Below, piece by piece: positions 18,615 to 27,632 of a DNA stretch of 64,000 bases (position 1 is the stretch's first letter; every line of letters starts with the position of its first letter). This DNA comes from Azospirillum sp. TSH100 (GTDB lineage Bacteria; Pseudomonadota; Alphaproteobacteria; Azospirillales; Azospirillaceae). The stretch covers positions 392,501 through 456,500 of the forward strand of contig NZ_CP039635.1 of assembly GCF_004923295.1 (NCBI RefSeq), read 5' to 3'. A model generated the notes under the pieces. That model saw only the letters and a list, made by a program, of their open reading frames with translations, had not been told where the DNA came from and made no database searches. Made by a program: the position numbers and the translations under genes.

Positions 18615-19913
18615 ATGATCCAGTATCCGATCGGCCGGGATGTCATCGAACGTTCGAACGAGGCGCAGCGGGCCGCGCTGTCGGCCGATTACGCGTCGCT
18701 GGGCGAGCGTCTGGCCCGGCGCGGCGTCGACATCGACGCCGTCACCGCCCGGGCGGCGGCATTCCACGTCGCCGTCCCCTCCTGGGGGGTCGGCACCGGC
18801 GGGACGCGCTTCGCCCGCTTCCCCGGCATCGGCGAGCCGCGGACCATCTTCGAGAAGCTGGACGACTGCGCCGTCATCCAGCAGCTCGGCCGGGCGACGC
18901 CGGCGGTGTCGCTGCACATCCCCTGGGACGCCGCCGACCCGCGCGAGCTGAAGGCGAAGGCGGACAGCCTCGGCCTCGCCTTCGACGCCATGAACTCCAA
19001 CACCTTCCAGGATCACCCGAAGGATCCGCGCCAGCCGCTGTCCTACAAGTACGGCTCGCTGTCGCACACCGACCGGGCGGTGCGCGATCAGGCGGTGGAA
19101 CACAACATCGCCACCATCGAACTGGGCCGGGCCATCGGATCGAGCGCGCTGACGGTCTGGGTCGGCGACGGCTCCAACTTCGCCGGACAGTCCGATCTGG
19201 GCCGTGCCTTCGAGCGCTATCTCGACTCGATGAAGCGGATCGCCGCGGCATTGCCGGAGGATTGGCGCATCTTCTCCGAACACAAGATGTACGAGCCGGC
19301 CTTCTACTCCACCGTCGTGCAGGACTGGGGCACCAGCTACATGACGGCGCAGGAGTTGGGGAGCAAGGCCTTCTGCCTCGTCGATCTCGGCCATCATGCG
19401 CCGAACGTCAACATCGAGCAGATCGTGTCGCGGCTGATCCGCGCCCGCAAGCTTGGCGGTTTCCATTTCAACGACTCCAAGTACGGCGACGACGATCTCG
19501 ACAGCGGCTCCATCGACCCGTTCCGCCTGTTCCTGGTCTTCAACGAACTGGTCGGCGCCGGCGAGGCGCTGGAGGCCTTGCGCCCCGCCCACATGATCGA
19601 CCAGTCGCACAATGTCACCGACCCGATTGAAAGCCTGATCCGCTCGGCCAACGAAATCCGTCGCGCCTATGTCCAGGCGCTGCTGGTCGACCGGGTGGCG
19701 CTGGCGGGTCATCAGGAGGAGAACGACGCGCTGATGGCGTCGGAAACGCTGAAGCAGGCTTTCCGCACCGATGTGGAGCCGATCCTCGCCAAGGCCCGTC
19801 TCGATGCCGGCGGCGCCATCGACCCGATCGCCGCCTACCGCGCCAGCGGCTACCGCCGCAAGGTGGGGGCCGAACGCCCCGCCGCCATCGCCGGCGGCGG
19901 CGGCATCGTCTGA
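18615..19913 (+). CDS. rhaI: L-rhamnose isomerase (RhaI type)
   Basis: A 432-residue xylose-isomerase-fold enzyme of the Pseudomonas/Rhizobium RhaI type rather than E. coli RhaA. Metal and substrate residues fall in EHKMYEPAFYSTVVQDWG, LGHHAPNVNIEQIV and FHFNDSKYGDDDLDSGSIDP. It converts L-rhamnose to L-rhamnulose for RhaK. It follows rhaD by 45 bp on the same strand and completes the pathway: uptake (RhaSTPQ), mutarotation (RhaU), isomerisation (RhaI), phosphorylation (RhaK), aldol cleavage and oxidation (RhaD). Confidence 0.92.
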   Translation: MIQYPIGRDVIERSNEAQRAALSADYASLGERLARRGVDIDAVTARAAAFHVAVPSWGVGTGGTRFARFPGIGEPRTIFEKLDDCAVIQQLGRATPAVSLHIPWDAADPRELKAKADSLGLAFDAMNSNTFQDHPKDPRQPLSYKYGSLSHTDRAVRDQAVEHNIATIELGRAIGSSALTVWVGDGSNFAGQSDLGRAFERYLDSMKRIAAALPEDWRIFSEHKMYEPAFYSTVVQDWGTSYMTAQELGSKAFCLVDLGHHAPNVNIEQIVSRLIRARKLGGFHFNDSKYGDDDLDSGSIDPFRLFLVFNELVGAGEALEALRPAHMIDQSHNVTDPIESLIRSANEIRRAYVQALLVDRVALAGHQEENDALMASETLKQAFRTDVEPILAKARLDAGGAIDPIAAYRASGYRRKVGAERPAAIAGGGGIV

Positions 19914-20136
19914 TCGCTCCCTGATCCGCAATGGTCGACCGCGCTTGCTGACCGGAAGCTCGTAGAGATCGCGTCGACATGATTGCAGGACGTCATGCAT
20001 GGGGCGATGCCGGAAACTGACTTCCACCTTTATTGCGAGTGCGATAGCCTGCATGACGCATCCCAGGATGCATCATGCGGAATGTCTTTCCCTGAAAAAG
20101 ACAAGCTTTCTGGCTCTCATCTCGCTAAAGGTGGCC

Positions 20137-20970
20137 ATGAGCGACGAAAACAAAGCCATCGAGGCACTTTATGCCGAAGCCCTTCGCATCAGGGTGAGCG
20201 CAGGGCCGCGACGGCCGTCGTCCGCTCCCAACACGGCGTCGCCAACGGCAGTTCCGCCAGTGGCCGGCCCAGCTCCGCTCCGGGTCTTCGCGACCGTCAG
20301 GCGCGCATATGGATCGGTGATTTCAGAGATCGCGGAGTTCGGCAGGCGATCCTGGCTGTTCATCGCCATCATCGTGGCGTTGTTCGCGTTGATGAAGCGG
20401 AACTTCGCCTCTGATCCCGGTCTGCCTCCCTATTTCGTCGCGCTCAACCTCGTTGCGTATGCAAGCCTGTTCACCTGCTGGGTCCGACGACACAGCGGGC
20501 TGCCGCCGGGCGGCTTCGCGGCACTGCATCTGCGCTGCGGCTTGCGCGAACTCAAGGTGCTCGGTGTGCTGCTGCTTGGGCTGGTGCCATCCACCATCGC
20601 CTTTGGTATCGTGTTCGCCGCGGCGAACAGCGCTATCGGCGAGCTTGCCGGACTGCTCGGCGGCATTCTGGTCTTCGCCCTGATCTATGTGAGAGGGCCA
20701 CTGATGATGGCGGTGGCAATCGCACAGGACCGTTTTCAATCGATCGACCAGACCTGGAAGCGCGGACGTGGAAGGATGTGGAAATCCGTGGCGATTGCGG
20801 TGCTCACCCTCCTTCCGGTGACCTTTGCCTGCATGGTGCTGAGAAGTCTGCTTGGTGGTCATGCGACGACCGAGGGCGCCGTGTTCGGTTTTGCGGCTGA
20901 GCTGACCGTCCGGTTGGCCGGGATGGCGATCCTTGCCGTGGCCCTTCAGGAGATCGACAGCTCAGCCTGA
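20137..20970 (+). CDS. Multi-pass membrane protein of unknown function
   Basis: A 277-residue protein starting at ATG 20137 after AAAGGTGG. The first 55 or so residues are charged then Pro/Ala/Ser-rich. Five or six hydrophobic segments follow, for example SWLFIAIIVALFAL, YFVALNLVAYASLF, LGVLLLGLVPSTIAFGIVF and VAIAVLTLLPVTFA. The topology and the GPLMMAV/Q-RFQSID loop resemble small CPBP- or YIP-like membrane proteins, but no family motif is secure (no EExxxR). It is convergent with, and 16 bp from, the kinase gene of the neighbouring phosphorylation island, so it may belong to that island or simply border it. The 223 bp before it (19914-20136) show no clear feature. Confidence 0.6.
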   Translation: MSDENKAIEALYAEALRIRVSAGPRRPSSAPNTASPTAVPPVAGPAPLRVFATVRRAYGSVISEIAEFGRRSWLFIAIIVALFALMKRNFASDPGLPPYFVALNLVAYASLFTCWVRRHSGLPPGGFAALHLRCGLRELKVLGVLLLGLVPSTIAFGIVFAAANSAIGELAGLLGGILVFALIYVRGPLMMAVAIAQDRFQSIDQTWKRGRGRMWKSVAIAVLTLLPVTFACMVLRSLLGGHATTEGAVFGFAAELTVRLAGMAILAVALQEIDSSA

Positions 20971-20986
20971 AGCCACGGCGGGCCGG

Positions 20987-22315
20987 TCAACCCGACGGCT
21001 GACCATCGAAGGCGCGGATTTCCCAGAAATTGGAAATCAGAGAGTCAGCCGGGTTGAGAGGCACATCCTGCGGGCCGTCCCCCAGAGAATGGCTGCGCCC
21101 GTCCTGAATCAGGAACAGCGGATGGCCCCATCCCACCTTAAGCAGGAGCTTCTTGCCCGAGAACTGATAGCCGATTTCCGAAAGTTCGCTTGAGACGCTT
21201 GCGAAATTGCCGGTGTCCGACATGGACAGCTGGACCTTCTGCACCAGCTTGGTGCGCGTTCCGGAGCGCTTGTGGAACTCGAAGAACGGCCGGTTCTGAA
21301 ACTCCTTATGCAGGCGGACGCCAATCCCGAGCGCTTCGAGCCAGTCTTCCGGGCTCGGCATGTCAGCGATGCTGCCGGCCTTGAGCGCGCGCTCCAGCAA
21401 CCGGAAGCCTTTTGGCCAGAGCTGGACGATGCGGTCGGGAAGTTCGGAAATCGATTGAGCGCGGACCATCTCCGGAGTCAGCAATTCATGGCGGTCCAGC
21501 AGCGCTTCCGCATCGGGCGACCATGTCATCAGCTCACAGATGATGGCGCCGAGAGCAAAGCGATCCGTCTGGACCAGGATGCTGCCGTCCTTCGCGCCGG
21601 GGTCGGCGGCGATGCGGTTCAGGATCTCCGGATACTGGTACCCCGTGGTCCCCAGGGGCCGGCAGGCGATGCCGCCGACCGTGCGGGGCAGCGGCTGGAT
21701 CGAAGGGTGATAGAAACCATCAAAATCGCACAGGCTGCACACCCGCTCGCCTTTTGGTCCGGGCCCGATCATGATGTTGGCGGCGGAGAGGTCGCCATGC
21801 ACGATCTGCATGCTTTCCAGCGCCGCCACCGCGCAGCAAAGCTGGGCGGCGAAGGTCTTGCGGAGCTTGGGATCATAGGTTCCGTTCCAGGCCCCCTGCT
21901 CCTTCAGCCGGCTGAAATCCTCGGCACAACCACCAAACCGGCCGCCGATCTGCAATGCGACGTGTCCGATGATGGTGTGGCTGTTGATGGTGCTGCCGGG
22001 CAGCCACGCATAGGGCACACCCTGGAAAAGCCATTCATGGCTTTTCGTCAGCCCGGATTGGATCAGGAACTCGGTCCTTTCGCGCCTCTCCGGGATATCG
22101 ACTTTGAATATCTTCAGGAACGAGGGGAGGTCACCCAGTGACGGATGGTGGCAGGACACCAGAATTCCGTACGCCTCCAACCCGGTCCGTGGCCGTGCAT
22201 TGCTTTCATTATGAATGGAGAAGGTGATATTACCTCCGCCAGCCATGTTGTTTGCATAGAATTTCTGGCCATAAATTTTTTTAAGATTGGACGCAGAGAA
22301 GGAATAATTTGTCAT
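20987..22315 (-). CDS. Ser/Thr protein kinase-like protein with extra C-terminal domain
   Basis: A 442-residue protein. A candidate VAIK-type lysine lies in FLKIF (K68). The catalytic loop HGDLSAANIM (about residues 173-182) supplies the Asp and Asn, and CDFDGF (about 196-201) stands for the DFG metal motif. Helices after it (RFALGAIICELMTW) match the kinase C-lobe. Residues about 350-442 form an additional beta-rich segment of unknown type ending in WEIRAFDG. No membrane helix is present. The ATG at 22315 is used instead of a longer frame that runs into the upstream phosphatase gene. It lies last in a minus-strand row with PP2C and vWA genes, the composition of a TerY-P triad. Confidence 0.8.
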   Translation of the reverse strand: MTNYSFSASNLKKIYGQKFYANNMAGGGNITFSIHNESNARPRTGLEAYGILVSCHHPSLGDLPSFLKIFKVDIPERRERTEFLIQSGLTKSHEWLFQGVPYAWLPGSTINSHTIIGHVALQIGGRFGGCAEDFSRLKEQGAWNGTYDPKLRKTFAAQLCCAVAALESMQIVHGDLSAANIMIGPGPKGERVCSLCDFDGFYHPSIQPLPRTVGGIACRPLGTTGYQYPEILNRIAADPGAKDGSILVQTDRFALGAIICELMTWSPDAEALLDRHELLTPEMVRAQSISELPDRIVQLWPKGFRLLERALKAGSIADMPSPEDWLEALGIGVRLHKEFQNRPFFEFHKRSGTRTKLVQKVQLSMSDTGNFASVSSELSEIGYQFSGKKLLLKVGWGHPLFLIQDGRSHSLGDGPQDVPLNPADSLISNFWEIRAFDGQPSG

Positions 22316-22364
22316 TTCATATTTGCCTTTTTGGGAAATCAAGATCCGATCCGGTTGGGCTTCA

Positions 22365-24362
22365 TCAACGCCCACCTCTGAGCGAATAGCCCGGGGGCGG
22401 CCAGCCTCCCGAAGGACCAGGCGGAATGTTCGGCGAAGCGCCATCCTCCGCCGGCGGTGTCTGATTAGGAGACGTCATGATCATATCCACGACGGTGCGG
22501 ATCTCCGGACCGTCAGGGCCACGGACGCTATATGCGAACTGATCGGCCACTTTCCCGAGAGGCGGCACGGCCGGCGGGCGATAGACGATTTTCCCCTGCA
22601 CACGATCCACCGTCACGCTGCCCGAGGTCTTGGCAAGATCAAGAGTGATGGCCGCCAAGGACGGGCCGACATCCAGGCGGGCGGCGCCATCCGGCAGGAC
22701 TTCGATCCGCTGGGTGCGGGCTTCGGAGCGCAGCGGCTTCGGCTTGGTGCCCCGCACCGCCAGGACCAGATCTCCGGTCCCGTCACGGCGCTCACCATCG
22801 GCCCTGGTATCGGCAAAGGAGTAGGACAGCGCCATTTCCCGCCGTTCCCCGGACGGAAGCTCGGCAAACCCGCTCGCCTCGTACCGGAAAAGGCCCCGCT
22901 GCGGGTCGAACCTGATGTTCCCGACGATGTCTGCGGACGACACGGCCGTGAGGCGGAAGCCCTGCGCTCCGGCTTCACCACGGATGGCTTTCATCAGGTC
23001 GACCGTATCGCCCGCATCAAGTTCCACATGCCGGGTCTCCCGAAGGAGAACAGGACGGTTGGCGGCGGCCATCCAGCCTTGCAGCCGGTTCCGGAGCGTG
23101 TCGCTCGCGGTCAGCCCCAAGGCAACGGCCACCAGCATGGCCGCGGCCCCCCCGGCGGCGACCGCCAGATCATGGACGAGCCTCCGGCCCGGATCACGGC
23201 CGGCCCCCAGGCCGGGCTCCTCACCGGAACCGCGACCGAGTTCATCGTGAAGCGGAGCTTTCGGCGCAGGGGGGGGATGTAGAACCGGCTGTGCGGTGTC
23301 TGGCGTGGGCCAGGAGGCCCCCGGCGGCCATGTCAACCTCGCCAAACTGTAGTTGTCGAGCTCCCGGTCCGGTCCGCCGGCCAAAACCAACATCTCTTTC
23401 CTGATCGCTGCGCTGGATGCCAGGTCGAGACAACGATAGTCGGGATGCTTTGCCTCGGGATGCCGGCGCTGCAATGTGCGGTCGACACCGTCGCTCGCCA
23501 GGATGACGTCGACCCGCGACAGAGTGCCGATGTCCGACAGCCAGGCCGCCTGGAAGTCAGCCTCTGAAACCGCCAGGGATACGAAGCTGGAGATCGCGAG
23601 CGCTTCGGTCGACGCGAGCGGCACCCGAACCTCCGCCGGCACGCCGGCTGCCTTCTTGACGACGTTGATGCCGCCGTCGCCGGCGAACAGCAGAAACCCT
23701 TTTTCCTGCGACAGGACGGCGAGGAGCAGGGTGCTGTTGTACCAGTGCTCGGACCGGTCGAGGTGGCGGCGGAAGACCTCCACGCTCCAGCCGGCAGGGA
23801 TCACGTTTTCGGCGAGCAGGTGGCGCCTGTCCGCCTCAAGTTCCACACGCAGGGCCGACGCCAGCCCGCGCCGCATGTCCGCAAGATCGGCTTCCGAGAA
23901 AATCGGAGCCGTGCGCATCCGATCCCTGATCACACGGAATGCCACCAGACACGCGATCCGCGCCGTGCGTGCCGCCCAGAAGGTCCGCGTGCTGACGCCA
24001 TCGGCAACCGCCGCGAAGAGGAAATCCTTACCGCCGACGCAAAGGCGGGCGGTCAGGGCGAAATCCTGGTTTGACGTCTTGTCCTGGTCGGCCGGGCCGT
24101 ACCATGTCGCCGCCGCCGCCGCCGCTCCCGGATCCCGTCTGAGGTCAGCCACCTCCTCGTCGGTGAGTTGCAGGTGCAGCGGTGGTTCGTCGGCGACGCT
24201 GTCCTCTTCGGCCCCACCCAACAGCACATGGGACGCGGTGCCCGGACGAAACAGCGCCCCCGGCCGCACCGGCGGTGATCCCGCCGGTGCGATCAGCAGG
24301 CCTTCACGGCAGACCCAACACGCCCAGAGGCCGGCCCTGGTTTGGCTGAGGGTGGCATCCAT
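22365..24362 (-). CDS. Membrane-anchored PP2C-type phosphatase with extracytoplasmic beta domain
   Basis: A 665-residue protein. Residues about 75-345 form a PP2C domain. Metal-site motifs are visible in order: NQD (98-100), ADGVS (120-124), AGDGG (about 227-231), SDGVD (290-294) and DNYS (336-339), so catalysis looks intact. A Pro-rich linker leads to one membrane helix (about 399-418). The outer part (about 430-630) has repeated beta-strand text (GNIRFDPQRGLFRYEASG, GSVTVDRVQGKIVYRPP) resembling cadherin-like/Ig-like modules. It would dephosphorylate cytoplasmic targets while sensing or contacting the periplasm. It shares a CREGLL N-terminal motif and STRTFWA with the phosphatase two genes upstream, so they are paralogues. 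Confidence 0.82.
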   Translation of the reverse strand: MDATLSQTRAGLWACWVCREGLLIAPAGSPPVRPGALFRPGTASHVLLGGAEEDSVADEPPLHLQLTDEEVADLRRDPGAAAAAATWYGPADQDKTSNQDFALTARLCVGGKDFLFAAVADGVSTRTFWAARTARIACLVAFRVIRDRMRTAPIFSEADLADMRRGLASALRVELEADRRHLLAENVIPAGWSVEVFRRHLDRSEHWYNSTLLLAVLSQEKGFLLFAGDGGINVVKKAAGVPAEVRVPLASTEALAISSFVSLAVSEADFQAAWLSDIGTLSRVDVILASDGVDRTLQRRHPEAKHPDYRCLDLASSAAIRKEMLVLAGGPDRELDNYSLARLTWPPGASWPTPDTAQPVLHPPPAPKAPLHDELGRGSGEEPGLGAGRDPGRRLVHDLAVAAGGAAAMLVAVALGLTASDTLRNRLQGWMAAANRPVLLRETRHVELDAGDTVDLMKAIRGEAGAQGFRLTAVSSADIVGNIRFDPQRGLFRYEASGFAELPSGERREMALSYSFADTRADGERRDGTGDLVLAVRGTKPKPLRSEARTQRIEVLPDGAARLDVGPSLAAITLDLAKTSGSVTVDRVQGKIVYRPPAVPPLGKVADQFAYSVRGPDGPEIRTVVDMIMTSPNQTPPAEDGASPNIPPGPSGGWPPPGYSLRGGR

Positions 24363-24390
24363 TCAGGGCGGCCCCTTGGACGGTCGGTGA

Positions 24391-25026
24391 CTAGAGCTGC
24401 ATGATGGCCTGGGCCACGCCGTCGGCACCGGTGTTGGTGCCGGCGACAGTGCCGATGGCCGGGAGGAAGGCCCTGATATCGCTGCTGACCTGCAGCCGCT
24501 TGTAGAGTTCCGGCGTCGTCGCCAGCGCCGTCATGAACTGGTCGTTCGGCTGCCCGAACCCGATGGTGACGATGCGCGGCGTTCCCGCTGCAACGGACAG
24601 GGCCTTGATGCGCCGCCCGGCTTCGAGAGCCAGCGCCTCGTTGTCCGGAGCACCGTCCGACAGGAAGAAGACGAACGGCTCGAAGTCGTTCGCCGCTCCA
24701 CCGTTGGAGCTGAGAAGCTGGCAAGCGTCGGACAGTGCGGCCGCCGCGTTCGTGCTACCGCTGTTCCCTGCAAACTGCATGACGGCGTCGAGATTGATCT
24801 GGGTTTCCGGCTCAACCTTGGCGAGGATCTTGCTGTCCGACCCGAAGGAGATCACCGATACCTTGAAGTATGGCTTCTTTCCTTGAGACAGAAGACGCAT
24901 CTCCTCAATCATGGTTTCCATGGCTTGGTTGACGTCGCTCGAAGGCTGCCCGGACATTGAGCCCGAATCGTCAATGATGAAGACTACATGCCAGGGCGAC
25001 TTGCTGGTAACGCGTTCTGCCGGCAT
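24391..25026 (-). CDS. TerY-like von Willebrand factor A domain protein
   Basis: A 211-residue single vWA domain. The MIDAS metal site is complete in outline: DDSGSMSG (DxSxS, about residues 19-26), a Thr/Ser region in GNSGSTNAA, and SDGAPDNE (about 127-134) for the distal Asp. Length and pattern match TerY-type cytosolic vWA proteins that pair with PP2C phosphatases and protein kinases. AGGGGAG lies eight bases before the ATG. It sits between two PP2C genes and upstream of the kinase, with gaps of 95 and 28 bp. It probably presents or scaffolds phosphorylated partners; this role is inferred. Confidence 0.85.
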   Translation of the reverse strand: MPAERVTSKSPWHVVFIIDDSGSMSGQPSSDVNQAMETMIEEMRLLSQGKKPYFKVSVISFGSDSKILAKVEPETQINLDAVMQFAGNSGSTNAAAALSDACQLLSSNGGAANDFEPFVFFLSDGAPDNEALALEAGRRIKALSVAAGTPRIVTIGFGQPNDQFMTALATTPELYKRLQVSSDIRAFLPAIGTVAGTNTGADGVAQAIMQL

Positions 25027-25121
25027 TGTGGTATGCTCCCCTTTTGTATGTGTCCGAAACTGATAAGATATTGATCAAAGTTTGAAAGGAGGCTGCAACG
25101 CCTCTATTTGTTTTCTGGCAT

Positions 25122-27209
25122 TCAGCGCAATGAAACTGAATTACGCTTTTCCGAATCAATCAACCTCTTTAGCGTCTCGAAGTTTTCATCCTTATCAAAC
25201 ATATTTAGTTTCCCTGCAATTCTTGGAAGATCAGAGCCTCCCTCCCTGAGAAACCAAATTCCTTTTTTATAATAATCACTTGATTTTACTTTCCTATCAT
25301 AATTTCTTACCAGATTGCACACATCATTTATTGATCTCCCCGCTGTCATCGTATATTTTCTAACCAATGAGCAACACTCAGCATTGGCAACATCCAATGA
25401 AAATAGATTACTCGAGAAATATTCTTCAAAAAATATCCAACGCGACGCAATTCTAAATTCATAATCTTTTGCAAATAAATAATCATAGCTGCGCTCTATG
25501 TCTTTTATGACATTACCAATTTCGGTGAGCAGCCGGCGAACGTCTTCAGGTGTTGGCCTCGGTTGCGAGCCCACCATACCCTGAGCTTTTGCGTAAGCTG
25601 TCGCACCAACCCGATGACTCTTGGCCTGAAGTGGTTGTCCGGACTCCACCGGCGGGGCCACACCGACATGTGTGCGCGGCCGGATGTCGGCCTTCGCACT
25701 GACGGGCGTCGGCTCCGGCGAAGCCGCGGAAGCAGAAGGCTCTGGACCTGAACCGTCACCGCGCTGCAACTCGGAGAATACGCCCTCGACAGAGGCCGGA
25801 ATCATCCCCAACGGCCGCCCTGGCTGAGTCGGCGGGACAACGACAGCCTGCGCCTCCGGCCGCAAGTCGGCTTGCGGACCAACGGGAAGCGGTTCCGGTG
25901 AAGCCGCGGAACCGGCGGACTCCACAGTCGGCTCTCCAGCCGGTACGTCGCCCTGTCCCGGCACTGCCAGTTCCGTCTCAACCGTAGCCGGAGCAGTGTC
26001 CTGGGCGGGCAGCAACGGCTCCGGTGCAGGCTCCACCCGCACGCGCCGGGGTTGAAGCATCTCCTGAAGGGGCGCTGATCTTTGCGGCGGCAATCCGACC
26101 GACGGCGGCTCGAAGGGCCAGGAGAGGCAGGCGACGCTGTAATTGTCCTTCTCCGCCTCTGGCGTTTCCCACAGCGTCGCCATGGCACGGCAACTTTGCA
26201 GGGGGCCGGTCTCGGCCTCGGCCCAGAACTCCTCCGTCTGATCGCGCCGTTGCAGGGTTCGGTCGAGACCATCGCTCCCCAGAAGGACGCGGACCCGCCC
26301 GGCGTCGGTTCGCTCGCCGCCGCCCTGGTCGATCGCATATTCGATCGACCCGCCGACGAAGTTCATGGGGACCGCCAGAGACACGTAACTGGTGATTTCC
26401 AGGTTGTCGTTCGAGCGCAGGGGGCAATTGAGGCTGCCGCCCCCCGTCTGGTCCATCGGCTGCTTCGGATGTTTGCTGATCAGGACGGCGCCGTCACCGG
26501 CCCAGAAGGCGATCCCGCGCCTCGGCCCCAGACAGGCGGTGATCAGGGTCGAATTGTACCAGAATTCCGTGCGGTCGCTGTATTTCCCGTAAAGGTCCGG
26601 CGCCCAGTCGGGCGGTGTCGCGTCGGGATGGTCCAGAAGCCATTCACGGTCCGCCTTCAGCAGGTCGAGCACGGCTTGGGACAGGCGGTCGCGGAAGGAC
26701 TGGCGGACGGCTTCGCCATTCTCCAGCAGCCCATCCCAAATGAATTCACGCGTCGTCCGATAAGCCGCGACGCAGGCCAGCCGGGAAGCCCGTTCCGCCC
26801 AGAAGGTCCGCGTGCTCACGCCGTCGGCGACGGCGGCGAAGGAATAGCATTCGTTGTCGGGGCCGCGGATGACCGCCGACAATGCGGCGTCTTCATTGCG
26901 GCTCTTGTCCTGCGGCGGCCCGAAGCATGTTACGGCAAGCGGCCGTCCGGCCACTCCGTCCGACATTTCCCGCAGTTCCTCACCGGACAGCCGGATCACA
27001 AGCGGGGGCTGCGGCAGCAGAATGTCGGTGCTGCGGCAATGAGGCAGCAGAAGCCCGCCGGTGGTTTGGTCTGGAACCGGGTACCCGTCCGCCTCCCGGG
27101 AGTAAGCTGGACCTGCCCCCGTCCTGGCCGCCAACAGTCCTTCGCGGCAGCAGAAGAGGTCGAAGAGGTCGGTTGGTTCGACAGTGGGCATGGAACTGCC
27201 TGCCGTCAT
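25122..27209 (-). CDS. PP2C-type phosphatase with long proline-rich linker and unusual C-terminal domain
   Basis: A 695-residue soluble protein. Residues about 85-365 form a PP2C domain with RNED (104-107), ADGVS (128-132), AGDG (about 237-240), SDGLD (312-316) and DNYS (355-358). A low-complexity linker rich in Pro, Ala, Glu and Val (about 366-560) holds two rough copies of an SAASPEP-x-PV-x-ADxRP unit. Residues about 563-695 form a compact Tyr/Phe/Lys-rich domain with no match I recognise, encoded by strikingly AT-rich DNA (25122-25520). The ATG at 27209 follows GAGG at eight-base spacing; the longer frame to 27332 lacks support. It is paralogous to the membrane-anchored phosphatase downstream. 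Confidence 0.8.
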   Translation of the reverse strand: MTAGSSMPTVEPTDLFDLFCCREGLLAARTGAGPAYSREADGYPVPDQTTGGLLLPHCRSTDILLPQPPLVIRLSGEELREMSDGVAGRPLAVTCFGPPQDKSRNEDAALSAVIRGPDNECYSFAAVADGVSTRTFWAERASRLACVAAYRTTREFIWDGLLENGEAVRQSFRDRLSQAVLDLLKADREWLLDHPDATPPDWAPDLYGKYSDRTEFWYNSTLITACLGPRRGIAFWAGDGAVLISKHPKQPMDQTGGGSLNCPLRSNDNLEITSYVSLAVPMNFVGGSIEYAIDQGGGERTDAGRVRVLLGSDGLDRTLQRRDQTEEFWAEAETGPLQSCRAMATLWETPEAEKDNYSVACLSWPFEPPSVGLPPQRSAPLQEMLQPRRVRVEPAPEPLLPAQDTAPATVETELAVPGQGDVPAGEPTVESAGSAASPEPLPVGPQADLRPEAQAVVVPPTQPGRPLGMIPASVEGVFSELQRGDGSGPEPSASAASPEPTPVSAKADIRPRTHVGVAPPVESGQPLQAKSHRVGATAYAKAQGMVGSQPRPTPEDVRRLLTEIGNVIKDIERSYDYLFAKDYEFRIASRWIFFEEYFSSNLFSLDVANAECCSLVRKYTMTAGRSINDVCNLVRNYDRKVKSSDYYKKGIWFLREGGSDLPRIAGKLNMFDKDENFETLKRLIDSEKRNSVSLR

Positions 27210-27632
27210 AACCCGGACCTCGCGATCGGAGGGCCGGCGAAGAATGCTGAGCGCCCGCCCGCCACGATCTGAACCATGGGTTTGGCCATCCTCCCATTGC
27301 GGAGTTGCCGACAGCAAAATCCGTCGGGACATTTGCGATGGCGGTCGTGACTTCCGCTCCCGAGATTCTTACTGCTTCTGGTCACCGGAAAATGACGCGG
27401 CCCTGCGGAAGCGGCCTTCGTTTGCAGCCACAACCTCAGAACACCCTTCCGCACCGGCAGCCGCCCCATTGCGCTGTCCCCTCCGCAGTCATCGTCGAAA
27501 CTCGGGAAAAATTGTCAGGTTGCCTGCCGTTCGTCAATTGCAATGCGACGCACAAACGCTACCATAGGAAAAATGATTTATTGCTAAATACAATTTTATG
27601 AGATGAAGCGGGATGAGGCAGAGGAGCGGTCG
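27210..27632. other. Intergenic region between divergent genes
   Basis: This 423-bp stretch separates the soluble PP2C gene (minus) from a membrane-protein gene (plus). It is GC-rich at its left end and becomes AT-rich from about 27540 to 27605, which would suit a promoter for the plus-strand gene. Short frames of about 90-100 codons on both strands have no protein-like composition and no ribosome sites, so none is called. No hairpin with a T-run was seen. Confidence 0.4.

Noticed and set aside
27305..27601. A 98-codon plus-strand frame in the gap between the phosphatase and membrane genes
   Set aside because: No ribosome site, no protein-like composition and no recognisable domain.
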